A DNA stretch of 5,259 nt from Fimbriimonadaceae bacterium (GTDB lineage: Bacteria > Armatimonadota > Fimbriimonadia > Fimbriimonadales > Fimbriimonadaceae), in contig JADZBW010000322.1 in the NCBI GenBank assembly GCA_020851885.1, positions 1-5,259 of the forward strand. The letters are read 5' to 3'. Position 1 is the first letter of the stretch, and the number at the start of each line of letters is the position of its first letter. Below, piece after piece: positions 1 to 5,259 of the stretch. The notes under the pieces are model-generated. The model did not search any database. It worked only from the letters and a program-made list of their open reading frames with translations, and was not told where the DNA came from. A program made the translations under genes and the position numbers.

Positions 1-1
1 C

Positions 2-199
2 AATGCAGACAAGAACGTGATCGTGATCTACTACGGCGCATACTTCTTCGTTCAGTCCAAGGACTATAAGAAGGCCGCCGCACTCGCCGATCGCGCGTTG
101 ACCGCATATCCTACAAGCGAACTGAAGGACAACAAGGAATTCAAGGCTGCGATCGATAAGATCAAGGCAGAAGCCGCTTCCAAGGCGAACTCAGGTTAG
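2..199 (+). CDS. C-terminal end of a TPR-like repeat protein (5' end outside window)
   Basis: Open reading frame entering from the left edge and ending at TAG 197-199; 65 residues are visible. Residues of about positions 9-38 fit a tetratricopeptide repeat: a small residue (GA) in helix A, then Y, A, A, A and P at roughly consensus spacing (GAYFF ... DYKKAAALADRALTAYP). A Lys/Ala-rich, charged helical tail follows (KAAIDKIKAEAASKANSG). TPR units are protein-protein interaction scaffolds. The partner and the rest of the protein cannot be seen, so no function is assigned. The tail is hydrophilic, with no membrane segment near the C-terminus. The gene is convergent with the peptidase-like gene at 270-944 and shares its terminator. 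One repeat alone is weak evidence, so another helical-hairpin protein is possible. Confidence 0.7.
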   Translation, partial: NADKNVIVIYYGAYFFVQSKDYKKAAALADRALTAYPTSELKDNKEFKAAIDKIKAEAASKANSG

Positions 200-213
200 G
201 CATCCTCAAAAAG

Positions 214-251
214 ATAAAGGGCGGCTCCATACGTAGGGAGCCGCCCTTTAT
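214..251. terminator. Bidirectional intrinsic terminator between convergent genes
   Basis: Perfect 15-bp inverted repeat: arm 214-228 (ATAAAGGGCGGCTCC) pairs with 237-251, around an 8-nt loop (229-236) that contains the palindrome TACGTA. The stem has a GC-rich core with A/T flanks. Read on the plus strand the stem runs into TTTATTTG. Read on the minus strand it runs into TTTATCTTTTTGAG, a better U-tract. It lies 15 bases after the stop codon of the TPR-like gene and 18 bases beyond the stop codon of the minus-strand gene, so it can end transcription from both sides. Confidence 0.93.
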
Positions 252-269
252 TTGTGCTTGCGATGAAGC

Positions 270-944
270 CTACTTAAAGCTTGCTGCAAACTCCGACCAG
301 AGATCGTCGGCGTTCTTTCCGGTGAGTTGCTCGAAAAGGGGCATGGGATCCTCGCCCTTGCGCATTGAACGGTCTAGGGCAGGAACCAATCCCATGTTGT
401 ACTTCCGCGAAGTCCATGCCAGCCATGCCGCCGTCGTGCGGTAAGAATCTGTGTACTTCGATTTGACGGGGTCGACCTTTGGTCGTGGCGCCTCGGGTTC
501 GTAACGCCACCACCTGATGTAGTCGGCAATGCCCTCGACGAGCCAACCCGGAGTCGACTTGCTGCCCGGATAGCTTTGAACGACGTGAGTCAATTCGTGG
601 ACGACCATCCCCAGGTCGTCCGGGTGCTGAGTGATCCACTTGCCACTAATCGTGATCGTGCCGCCATTTGCCCATGCCGGCGCCGAGATCTCCTTTTTGA
701 TCACAAGTTTGATCTCCTTTGGCGGGTGAAATCCCTCCGTGGCGAGGAGCGAGCAAACAGTGGGAAACCACGTCTCCACCAACCCTTTTGCCGCATCTCC
801 CCAGGCCTTTGATTCAGGAAAGTCCGATACGTCGACCGTTACCCTTGGCGCCTTTTGGGCAATCTCCAGCGGGTAAACGAACTTCTTGAGATCCGTCGGG
901 GCCTGAGTCGGGATGAGCGAAGCGGTGAGCAGGAGGGCGAACAT
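270..944 (-). CDS. Exported basic secretory protein (BSP) family zinc-metallopeptidase-like protein
   Basis: Encodes 224 aa. Residues 1-15 form a short hydrophobic export signal (MFALLLTASLIPTQA) without the usual basic n-region; cleavage after TQA is plausible. The centre carries HELTH at 116-120, continuing into VVQ, then W134-LVEGIADYIR. This HExxHxxQ ... W-x-x-EGIADYxR arrangement is the hallmark of the plant basic secretory protein family (Pfam BSP, PF04450). The C-terminal YRTTAAWLAW ... LTGKNADDLWSEF also matches that family. H116 and H120 are inferred zinc ligands, E117 the catalytic base, and E137 a candidate third ligand by analogy with gluzincins. Substrate is unknown; the protein probably acts outside the cytoplasm. 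The ATG at 944 is the only in-frame start because a stop codon lies about 21 bases upstream. No Shine-Dalgarno sequence is seen. It is divergent from the VOC gene. Confidence 0.9.
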   Translation of the reverse strand: MFALLLTASLIPTQAPTDLKKFVYPLEIAQKAPRVTVDVSDFPESKAWGDAAKGLVETWFPTVCSLLATEGFHPPKEIKLVIKKEISAPAWANGGTITISGKWITQHPDDLGMVVHELTHVVQSYPGSKSTPGWLVEGIADYIRWWRYEPEAPRPKVDPVKSKYTDSYRTTAAWLAWTSRKYNMGLVPALDRSMRKGEDPMPLFEQLTGKNADDLWSEFAASFK

Positions 945-1022
945 GACAAGCCTAGGGTACCAACCTTAACATCGCTCTGGGAGGGGGAACATTCCAAGAA
1001 AATCTGATGTAACTTGATTGAC
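945..1022. promoter_or_regulatory. Divergent intergenic promoter region (BSP gene / VOC gene)
   Basis: These 78 bases separate two divergent start codons, so both promoters must lie here or inside the opposite gene. For the VOC gene, TAACTT (1010-1015) fits a TANNNT -10 element and ends 7 bases before the ATG. For the minus-strand gene, TACCCT (959 down to 954) lies 9 bases before the ATG. Neither has a clear -35 box. The purine-rich GGGAGGGGG (979-987) is too far from either start to serve as a ribosome binding site. The -10 assignments are tentative. Confidence 0.4.
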
Positions 1023-1436
1023 ATGGCTACTACAACAGATCAGATGGCGTTGGCGGTCGGAAGCACCTTTATTTGGCACGAAATCTACGTACCGGACGGA
1101 ACCCGAGCCGTCGAGTTCTACACCTCCGTGTTGGGTTGGACAACCCAAGTGATCGACATGGGCCCGGGTGGTACCTACACGATGCTGGTGAACAACGGGA
1201 CGCCGGTCTGCGGCGTTTCTCCAACCGGCGGAAAACCGGAATTGGCGAACGTACCACCTCATTGGTCGACCTACATTGCCGTCGATGACGTCGACGCCAG
1301 GTTGGCCAAATGCACTGAATTGGGCGGAAAGGTCATCGTTCCACCCATGGACATTCCAACCATCGGTCGAATGGCGCTGATTCAGGATCCTCAAGGTGCG
1401 ACCTTCTGGCTGTTTAAGGGCATGGAACCCGTTTAG
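1023..1436 (+). CDS. Single-domain VOC (glyoxalase/bleomycin resistance/dioxygenase superfamily) protein
   Basis: Encodes 137 aa, a typical length for a one-domain vicinal oxygen chelate protein. Two beta-alpha-beta-beta-beta modules are visible. The first starts with FIWHEIYVPD (residues 16-25) and AVEFYTSVLGW (29-39); the second starts with PPHWSTYIAVDDVDA (78-92) and ends with GRMALIQDPQGATFWLF (115-131). H19/E20 and H80 sit where metal ligands occur in the superfamily, but the usual terminal-strand Glu is replaced by the FWLF stretch, so a glyoxalase I assignment is not justified. The sequence resembles the subfamily whose members often have two fused copies (Cfp30B-like); this one would need to dimerise. 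Substrate is unknown. ATG 1023 is preferred to TTG 1014 because TAACTT at 1010-1015 overlaps the latter. ATG 1044 is an alternative. No Shine-Dalgarno sequence is seen. Confidence 0.9.
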   Translation: MATTTDQMALAVGSTFIWHEIYVPDGTRAVEFYTSVLGWTTQVIDMGPGGTYTMLVNNGTPVCGVSPTGGKPELANVPPHWSTYIAVDDVDARLAKCTELGGKVIVPPMDIPTIGRMALIQDPQGATFWLFKGMEPV

Positions 1437-1463
1437 CTGGAATTGGCACGAGGGGTATTCACA

Positions 1464-1540
1464 GATTCCCATTGAATCAGGGCAAAGCAGCGGCTCAGCA
1501 AATGCCCATGCATCCATCTGAAACGAAGTGAATGGGAATC
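1464..1540. repeat. 10-bp inverted repeat in the spacer before the BNR gene
   Basis: GATTCCCATT at 1464-1473 is the exact reverse complement of AATGGGAATC at 1531-1540, with 57 bases between the arms. A smaller pairing, GGGCA (1480-1484) with TGCCC (1503-1507), lies inside. The right arm is also the centre of an imperfect palindrome, AAGTG (1526-1530) with CACTT (1541-1545), that abuts the proposed -35 box. Possible roles are a regulator-binding pair or a structured 3' end for the VOC transcript. No T-tract follows, so it is not a standard terminator. Confidence 0.4.
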
Positions 1541-1544
1541 CACT

Positions 1545-1580
1545 TTGATTTCGTGGGCAAAACCGAATATAGTCGCTGCA
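1545..1580 (+). promoter_or_regulatory. Sigma70-like promoter predicted to give a leaderless mRNA for the BNR gene
   Basis: TTGATT (1545-1550, 4/6 to TTGACA) and TATAGT (1568-1573, 5/6 to TATAAT) are separated by exactly 17 bp. Counting seven bases from the last base of the -10 hexamer puts +1 at 1580, the A of the ATG chosen for the gene. No ribosome binding site precedes that ATG, which agrees with leaderless translation. Being seen only by eye, this remains a prediction. Confidence 0.6.
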
Positions 1581-4195
1581 TGACACTTGTGCGTGCTTGT
1601 TCGAGCTTCGTTTTCATCGCGCTTGGCGCCGTCGTTGCTTCGGCGCAGTTTGAGTCTGGGGGCCCATCGGCTCCCAAGAACCCCGTCGGCTCGGTCGAGC
1701 GACTCTTGGAACCGATTCAGTTTCGCAATGCCGGAGTCGCGGCTTTTGGTGGCCGAATCCTGGATATCGAGGTTCCAAAGAACGCGGTCAATACGATTTA
1801 CGTAGGGGCGGCCACTGGCGGACTCTTCAAGTCCATCAACAATGGCACGACATGGACTCCGATCTTCGAATCCTACGGGGCGGTCTCGATCGGCGATTTG
1901 GCAATTTCCCAAAGCAACCCGGACATTCTGTACTTGGGCACGGGCGAGAACACCAGCACGAGAAGCGCGCACTACGGCGATGGTATGTACAAGTCCGCCG
2001 ATGCCGGCAAGACTTGGACCTACCTGGGATTGAAGGAGACCAAGCGTATTGGGCAGGTTGTGATCGATCCGAAGAATCCAGACGTTGTTTACGTCGCCAG
2101 CATGGGTTACCTCTACAAGGGCGGGGGCGAAAAGGGAGTCTATAAGACGACCGACGGCGGGAAAACCTGGAGTCAAGTGCTCAAAGGCGACAACGACACG
2201 ACCGGCTTCATCGACATCGCGATGGATCCCAAGAATAGCAACGTGCTTTTCGCAGCGAGCCATGATCGGCTCCGTCGAGCCTGGAACGTTCGTGAGAATG
2301 GTCCAGGGGCCGGGATCTACAAATCGATCGACGCCGGGAAGACATGGAAGAAGCTCGACGGCGGTCTCCCGAAAGGGGACGATGTGGGCCGGATCGGCTT
2401 GGCCGTCTATGCCAAGGACGGCAAGTACGTTTACGCCTTCATCGATATGAAGGGCCAAGGAGGAGGTGGCCAAGTTTGGCGCTCTAAAGACGCTGGCAAC
2501 ACTTGGGCGAAGGTCAATGACACGAAACTGAGCGGCGGGACCTATTACTGCCGGATTTTCGTCGACCCCAACGATTCGGAAACGATGTACTGTCCCAACC
2601 TCAACATTATGCGCAGCAAAGATGGTGGCAAGACCTTCGCCAGTCTTGGAGCGAAGGCTCACGTCGACTGGCACTCGGTCTGGATCAATCCAACGGACTC
2701 GAACCACATTCGCGCGGGCTGCGATGGTGGCCTCTACTACAGCTATGACGGTTTGGAGACCACCTGGTACATCAACAACTTGCCAATTGCCCAATTCTAT
2801 GCCGTGAGCGCCGACAACGATACGCCCTACAACGTGATGGGAGGAACGCAGGATAACGGCTCGTGGCGGGGACCCTCACAGTCCAGAAACAGGTCGGGCG
2901 TCTTCAACTGGCATTGGGAGAACATCATCGGTGGAGATGGGTTCTACAACATTGCCCATCCCAAGGATCCCAACATCATCTATGGATCGTCGCAGTTTGG
3001 GGCGGTGAATCGGGTCGATATGCGGAACCGGCAAGGGAAGTCGATTCGGCCCCGGGACACCAATCAACGGGCAAACTGGATGGCGCCATTCATCACCTCT
3101 CCCCACGATCCAGACACGATCTACTGGGCCGGAAACAAGCTCTACAAGAGCTTGGATCGTGGCGATACCTGGAAGGCGGTGAGTCCCGATCTGACGACCA
3201 ATGATCCTGAGAAAATCAAGGGGAACGTGCCTCACTGTACGATCACGACGATCGACGAGTCACGCAAGCAGCAGGGCGTTCTGTGGGTAGGCACGGACGA
3301 TGGCAACGTTTGGGTCACCCAGAACGATGGCAACACGTGGACTCAGGTGAACTCCGCAATGACGGGTGCACCCTCCAAATACTGGGTGAGCCGGGTCCAC
3401 GCATCGCCCCATGCGGCAGGTACCGCCTTTGTAACCTTCACTGGGTTCCGAGAAGACGACTGGACGCCTTATCTGTTCAAGACCGTCGACTTCGGGAAAT
3501 CATGGCAGCGCATCGAAGGCTTGCCCAACGAGCAGCTTTGCGTGATCAAACAGGATGCAGTTAATCCCGACCTGCTCTTCGTTGGAACGGAATCGGGCCT
3601 GCACGTTAGCCTCGACGGGGGCGCTAAATGGGAAAGACTCAACACCGGCGTGACATCGATTCCATGCCAGGACCTAGTCATCCAGGAGCGGGAGAGCGAC
3701 CTCGTTGTCGGCACCCATGGACGTGGAATTTACATCGCCGATATTGCCCCGTATCGACAATTGACGAAAGAGATTCTGGACAAGGACGCGTACCTTTTCA
3801 AACCAACTCGGGCACTGAACTTCAACTTCATTTCGGACATGTTCGAGACGTTCTACGGCTTCCAGCGATTCGCCTCGCCCAATCCCACCTTCGGTGCGGG
3901 AATTTGGTATTACTTGAAGGCTGATGCCAAAGATGCGCCGAAGGTCGAGATCCTCGACGTCGAGGGCAAGGTCCTCGCGACTTTGACCGGAGCCAAGTAT
4001 GCGGGCTTGAACAAGGTCACTTGGAACCTGCGTGGCGGCACTGGGCCGGTGTCGGGCAAATACTTGGTGCGCTTGACCAATGGAGCCGACATTCAGACCC
4101 AAGTGCTCACCGTCGAGACGCTCGGTGCGGTGGGCGGCCAAGATAGCCGAGCCAACCTTGGCCCGGATGACGATGGCGATGGCGGAGGTCGGTAG
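1580..4195 (+). CDS. Exported BNR/Asp-box repeat beta-propeller protein (sortilin/Vps10-like, 'glycosyl hydrolase' family of unknown activity)
   Basis: Encodes 871 aa from ATG 1580. Residues 1-22 are a Sec signal peptide (MTLVRACSSF ... VVASA, cleavage before Q23). About ten Asp-boxes (S/T-x-D-x-G-x-T-W) mark propeller blades: approximately 85, 139, 190, 249, 302, 346, 524, 580, 635 and 677; a degenerate one near 388 has SYDGLETTW. The gap and the GGTQDNGS (421-428) and IIGGDGFYN (449-457) motifs suggest two propellers in tandem, as in sortilin/Vps10-like bacterial proteins often annotated as glycosyl hydrolases. GTHGRGIYIAD (712-722) and AYLFKPTR (737-744) are typical of that group. Residues about 787-847 resemble a FlgD/Ig-like beta-sandwich (KVEILDVEGKVLATL ... 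GKYLVRL). The tail is Asp/Gly-rich (PDDDGDGGGR). No sialidase active site is evident, so enzymatic activity is doubtful; extracellular binding is as likely. An upstream in-frame ATG at 1532 would add 16 residues and bury the signal peptide. Confidence 0.92.
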   Translation: MTLVRACSSFVFIALGAVVASAQFESGGPSAPKNPVGSVERLLEPIQFRNAGVAAFGGRILDIEVPKNAVNTIYVGAATGGLFKSINNGTTWTPIFESYGAVSIGDLAISQSNPDILYLGTGENTSTRSAHYGDGMYKSADAGKTWTYLGLKETKRIGQVVIDPKNPDVVYVASMGYLYKGGGEKGVYKTTDGGKTWSQVLKGDNDTTGFIDIAMDPKNSNVLFAASHDRLRRAWNVRENGPGAGIYKSIDAGKTWKKLDGGLPKGDDVGRIGLAVYAKDGKYVYAFIDMKGQGGGGQVWRSKDAGNTWAKVNDTKLSGGTYYCRIFVDPNDSETMYCPNLNIMRSKDGGKTFASLGAKAHVDWHSVWINPTDSNHIRAGCDGGLYYSYDGLETTWYINNLPIAQFYAVSADNDTPYNVMGGTQDNGSWRGPSQSRNRSGVFNWHWENIIGGDGFYNIAHPKDPNIIYGSSQFGAVNRVDMRNRQGKSIRPRDTNQRANWMAPFITSPHDPDTIYWAGNKLYKSLDRGDTWKAVSPDLTTNDPEKIKGNVPHCTITTIDESRKQQGVLWVGTDDGNVWVTQNDGNTWTQVNSAMTGAPSKYWVSRVHASPHAAGTAFVTFTGFREDDWTPYLFKTVDFGKSWQRIEGLPNEQLCVIKQDAVNPDLLFVGTESGLHVSLDGGAKWERLNTGVTSIPCQDLVIQERESDLVVGTHGRGIYIADIAPYRQLTKEILDKDAYLFKPTRALNFNFISDMFETFYGFQRFASPNPTFGAGIWYYLKADAKDAPKVEILDVEGKVLATLTGAKYAGLNKVTWNLRGGTGPVSGKYLVRLTNGADIQTQVLTVETLGAVGGQDSRANLGPDDDGDGGGR

Positions 4196-4213
4196 AGGGG
4201 GCCCGCCAGCGCG

Positions 4214-4259
4214 AGAGCCCAGTTTGGCCAAAATGCCGAACGGGGCTCTACCTTGTTTT
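4214..4259 (+). terminator. Probable intrinsic terminator of the BNR gene
   Basis: AGAGCCC (4214-4220) pairs with GGGCTCT (4243-4249). After one A-G mismatch, GTTTGGC (4222-4228) pairs with GCCGAAC (4235-4241, one G-U pair), closing a 6-nt loop CAAAAT. The stem is thus about 14 pairs long. It is followed by ACCTTGTTTT, an interrupted T-tract, so termination may be partial. The hairpin begins 19 bases after the TAG stop and ends before the proposed promoter of the next gene. Confidence 0.65.
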
Positions 4260-4284
4260 GGACCTGGCCGATCTTTCGATCCTG

Positions 4285-4296
4285 GATAATGAATCA
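4285..4296 (+). promoter_or_regulatory. -10-like element immediately upstream of the pilin-like membrane gene
   Basis: GATAAT (4285-4290, 5/6 to TATAAT) ends five bases before the ATG at 4296, putting the predicted transcription start at about 4297, within one base of the start codon. No good -35 box lies 16-18 bp upstream; TTGGAC (4258-4263) is 21 bp away. No Shine-Dalgarno sequence precedes the ATG. This fits leaderless initiation but is weaker than the promoter at 1545-1573. Confidence 0.45.
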
Positions 4297-4970
4297 TGGA
4301 CGGGCGTGAAACCACTCGGTTCGCGATTTACGCAGGTCTAATGGCATTGACCGCCCTGGCGGGCTTCGTCGTATCCGTCGCGTTCAGTAGTGGGACGCCT
4401 ATGTTGCCCTTGGCGGCCATTTTGGCGGTTGCAGTCTTGCTGATGCTGTTTAGCAGGAAGATCCTCCCATTCGGTGAGCATCGTCGGCGGCGATTTGAAG
4501 CGCCTGTCATCTTCGTCGTCTTTTTCGTCTTGTTCTCAGTGCTGCATCCGATGCAGCCTCCCATGGGAAAGGCTCAAGCCATGCGCTGTCTATCCAATGT
4601 CAAGCAGATCGCCGTTGGAACGGTCCTTTACGCAGCCGATTACGATGAGCGCCTACCGATAGCGGACGTCTGGCAAGACTCCATCGCCGAGTACTTCAAA
4701 AGCAAAGAGACCTTCAAATGTCCGGTCGCTGCGAGTCCGGAGAGTTACGCCTTCAATTCTGCCGCTTCCGGACGAGATTCGACGAAGGTCGATCGCCCGG
4801 AAGAAGCTGTCATGGAGTTCGAGGCTGATGCTTTTGCTCGCAATGCGCACGGTGGTCCAGAGTGGTTCGCTACGCGCCATATCGGGAAGGGCAACCTGGC
4901 GTATGTCGATTCGCATGCGCGGAAGCTCGATCGTCGGACGGCTATGAAGTCGAGCTGGTATTCCAAATGA
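4296..4970 (+). CDS. Membrane-anchored prepilin-like (H-X9-DG type) protein with three N-terminal helices
   Basis: Encodes 224 aa. Hydrophobic segments lie at about 9-30, 35-53 and 69-85, with a basic loop EHRRRRFE (61-68) before the third. From residue 69 the sequence follows the pattern of Armatimonadota/Planctomycetota prepilin-like proteins: a hydrophobic helix ending in HP, a linker, MRCLSNVKQIA (96-106), YAADYDERLP (112-121), FKCP (140-143), SYAFNSA (150-156), and RH-I-GKGNLAYV-DSH (194-207). The last is the H-X9-D-G box with Ser in place of Gly. C98 and C142 could form a disulfide. There is no prepilin peptidase site (G-FTLIE), so the domain is probably held by the membrane helices rather than assembled into a pilus; that is inference. 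Function is unknown. Its stop overlaps the start of its downstream paralogue by four bases. Confidence 0.85.
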   Translation: MDGRETTRFAIYAGLMALTALAGFVVSVAFSSGTPMLPLAAILAVAVLLMLFSRKILPFGEHRRRRFEAPVIFVVFFVLFSVLHPMQPPMGKAQAMRCLSNVKQIAVGTVLYAADYDERLPIADVWQDSIAEYFKSKETFKCPVAASPESYAFNSAASGRDSTKVDRPEEAVMEFEADAFARNAHGGPEWFATRHIGKGNLAYVDSHARKLDRRTAMKSSWYSK

Positions 4971-5259
4971 GTGCCAAGCCAGAGAAACAACGGGCGTCTT
5001 TTGGGCAATTGTCGGCCTATTGTTTTTTGCTGATCCTTGTCTTTCTCCTGGCGATCACCACCGCGATTGGTTTTGGTGGAAAAGGCGTCAGCAATCCAGT
5101 TCTGGCACTGTTTTCAGCCTTGGCGGCGGCTCCGATCATCTTGTTTGGGGTCAGGGTTCTTCCGGTGGAGGTTCGCCGGGCTCGAAGGTTCGAGGGGCTC
5201 ATGATCTACGGCATCTTCTGGGTCGTCGGCGCGATCGTTTTCCCGATTTTGGCTTCCGC
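4967..5259 (+). CDS. N-terminal part of a paralogous three-helix membrane protein (3' end outside window)
   Basis: Starts at ATG 4967, whose ATGA overlaps the TGA stop of the upstream gene, implying translational coupling. The frame stays open for 97 codons to the window edge. Hydrophobic segments lie at about 15-37, 43-63 and 77-97. The visible part aligns with the upstream protein: VLP (64-66), RRFE (73-76) and the Pro ending helix three (93) match ILP (56-58), RRFE (65-68) and P85 at a constant offset of eight residues, without gaps. The two are therefore tandem duplicates. By this homology a CLSN-x-KQI / DYDE prepilin-like domain should follow just beyond the window, but that cannot be seen. 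Function is unknown. Confidence 0.82.
   Translation, partial: MSAKPEKQRASFGQLSAYCFLLILVFLLAITTAIGFGGKGVSNPVLALFSALAAAPIILFGVRVLPVEVRRARRFEGLMIYGIFWVVGAIVFPILAS

Noticed and set aside
979..987. GGGAGGGGG as a Shine-Dalgarno sequence for the VOC gene.
   Set aside because: It lies about 35 bases from the ATG, too far to position a ribosome, and no start codon with a good frame lies nearer.
1014..1022. TTG at 1014 as the start of the VOC gene.
   Set aside because: It adds only three residues, has no ribosome binding site, and overlaps the proposed -10 element.
1532..1579. Upstream ATG at 1532 as the start of the BNR gene.
   Set aside because: It would put 16 mostly polar residues in front of a clean signal peptide, and the predicted promoter lies downstream of it.
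1433..2794. A 453-codon open frame on the minus strand, antisense to the BNR gene.
   Set aside because: It overlaps a well-supported coding gene and part of the spacer. Its translation has no recognisable domain, and long antisense frames are expected opposite GC-biased codons.
1814..3680. Repeated SxDxGKTW-coding segments as a DNA repeat array.
   Set aside because: The similarity is at protein level (Asp-boxes of propeller blades), irregularly spaced, and not conserved as DNA.
4223..4232. Perfect palindrome TTTGGCCAAA as a regulator-binding site.
   Set aside because: It falls inside the terminator-like hairpin and is better explained as part of that stem and loop.
3674..4315. A 213-codon minus-strand open frame over the 3' end of the BNR gene and the following spacer.
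   Set aside because: It is antisense to conserved BNR and Ig-like coding sequence and the translation resembles no known protein.

Overview
The window looks like chromosomal DNA from a free-living bacterium of moderately high GC. The best guess is Armatimonadota (Fimbriimonas-like). The main clue is the CLSN-x-KQI ... YAADYDERLP signature in the gene at 4296-4970, which is typical of the very abundant prepilin-like proteins of Armatimonadota and, to a lesser degree, Planctomycetota. No start codon has a convincing Shine-Dalgarno sequence. Several instead have a -10-like hexamer a few bases upstream, as expected for leaderless mRNAs. The lineage is an inference; no marker gene is present to prove it. 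I see no mobile element, CRISPR array, tRNA, rRNA or prophage signal.

Layout from left to right: (1) the 3' end of a plus-strand gene encoding a TPR-like protein (to 199). (2) A strong bidirectional terminator hairpin (214-251) shared with the next, convergent gene. (3) A minus-strand gene (270-944) for a short, exported, zinc-metallopeptidase-like protein of the plant 'basic secretory protein' family. (4) A short divergent promoter region (945-1022). (5) A plus-strand single-domain VOC/glyoxalase-fold gene (1023-1436). (6) A 143-bp spacer with inverted repeats and a well-formed promoter placed so that transcription would begin at the A of the next ATG. (7) A large exported BNR/Asp-box (sortilin/Vps10-like) beta-propeller protein (1580-4195). 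(8) A terminator-like hairpin (4214-4259). (9) Two overlapping plus-strand genes (4296-4970 and 4967 to beyond the window end) for membrane proteins with three predicted helices. The first ends in a prepilin-like C-terminal domain. The second is cut by the window edge but is clearly paralogous over its visible part.

The genes do not form one pathway. The most coherent unit is the pair at 4296-5259, a translationally coupled tandem duplication in which an H-X9-DG-type prepilin-like domain appears to sit on a three-helix membrane anchor instead of a cleavable prepilin leader. The peptidase and the large propeller protein carry export signals, so this stretch is weighted towards envelope and extracellular functions. 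Nothing visible links them functionally. The most notable points are this pilin-like pair, the apparent leaderless expression, and a bacterial member of a family best known from plants.
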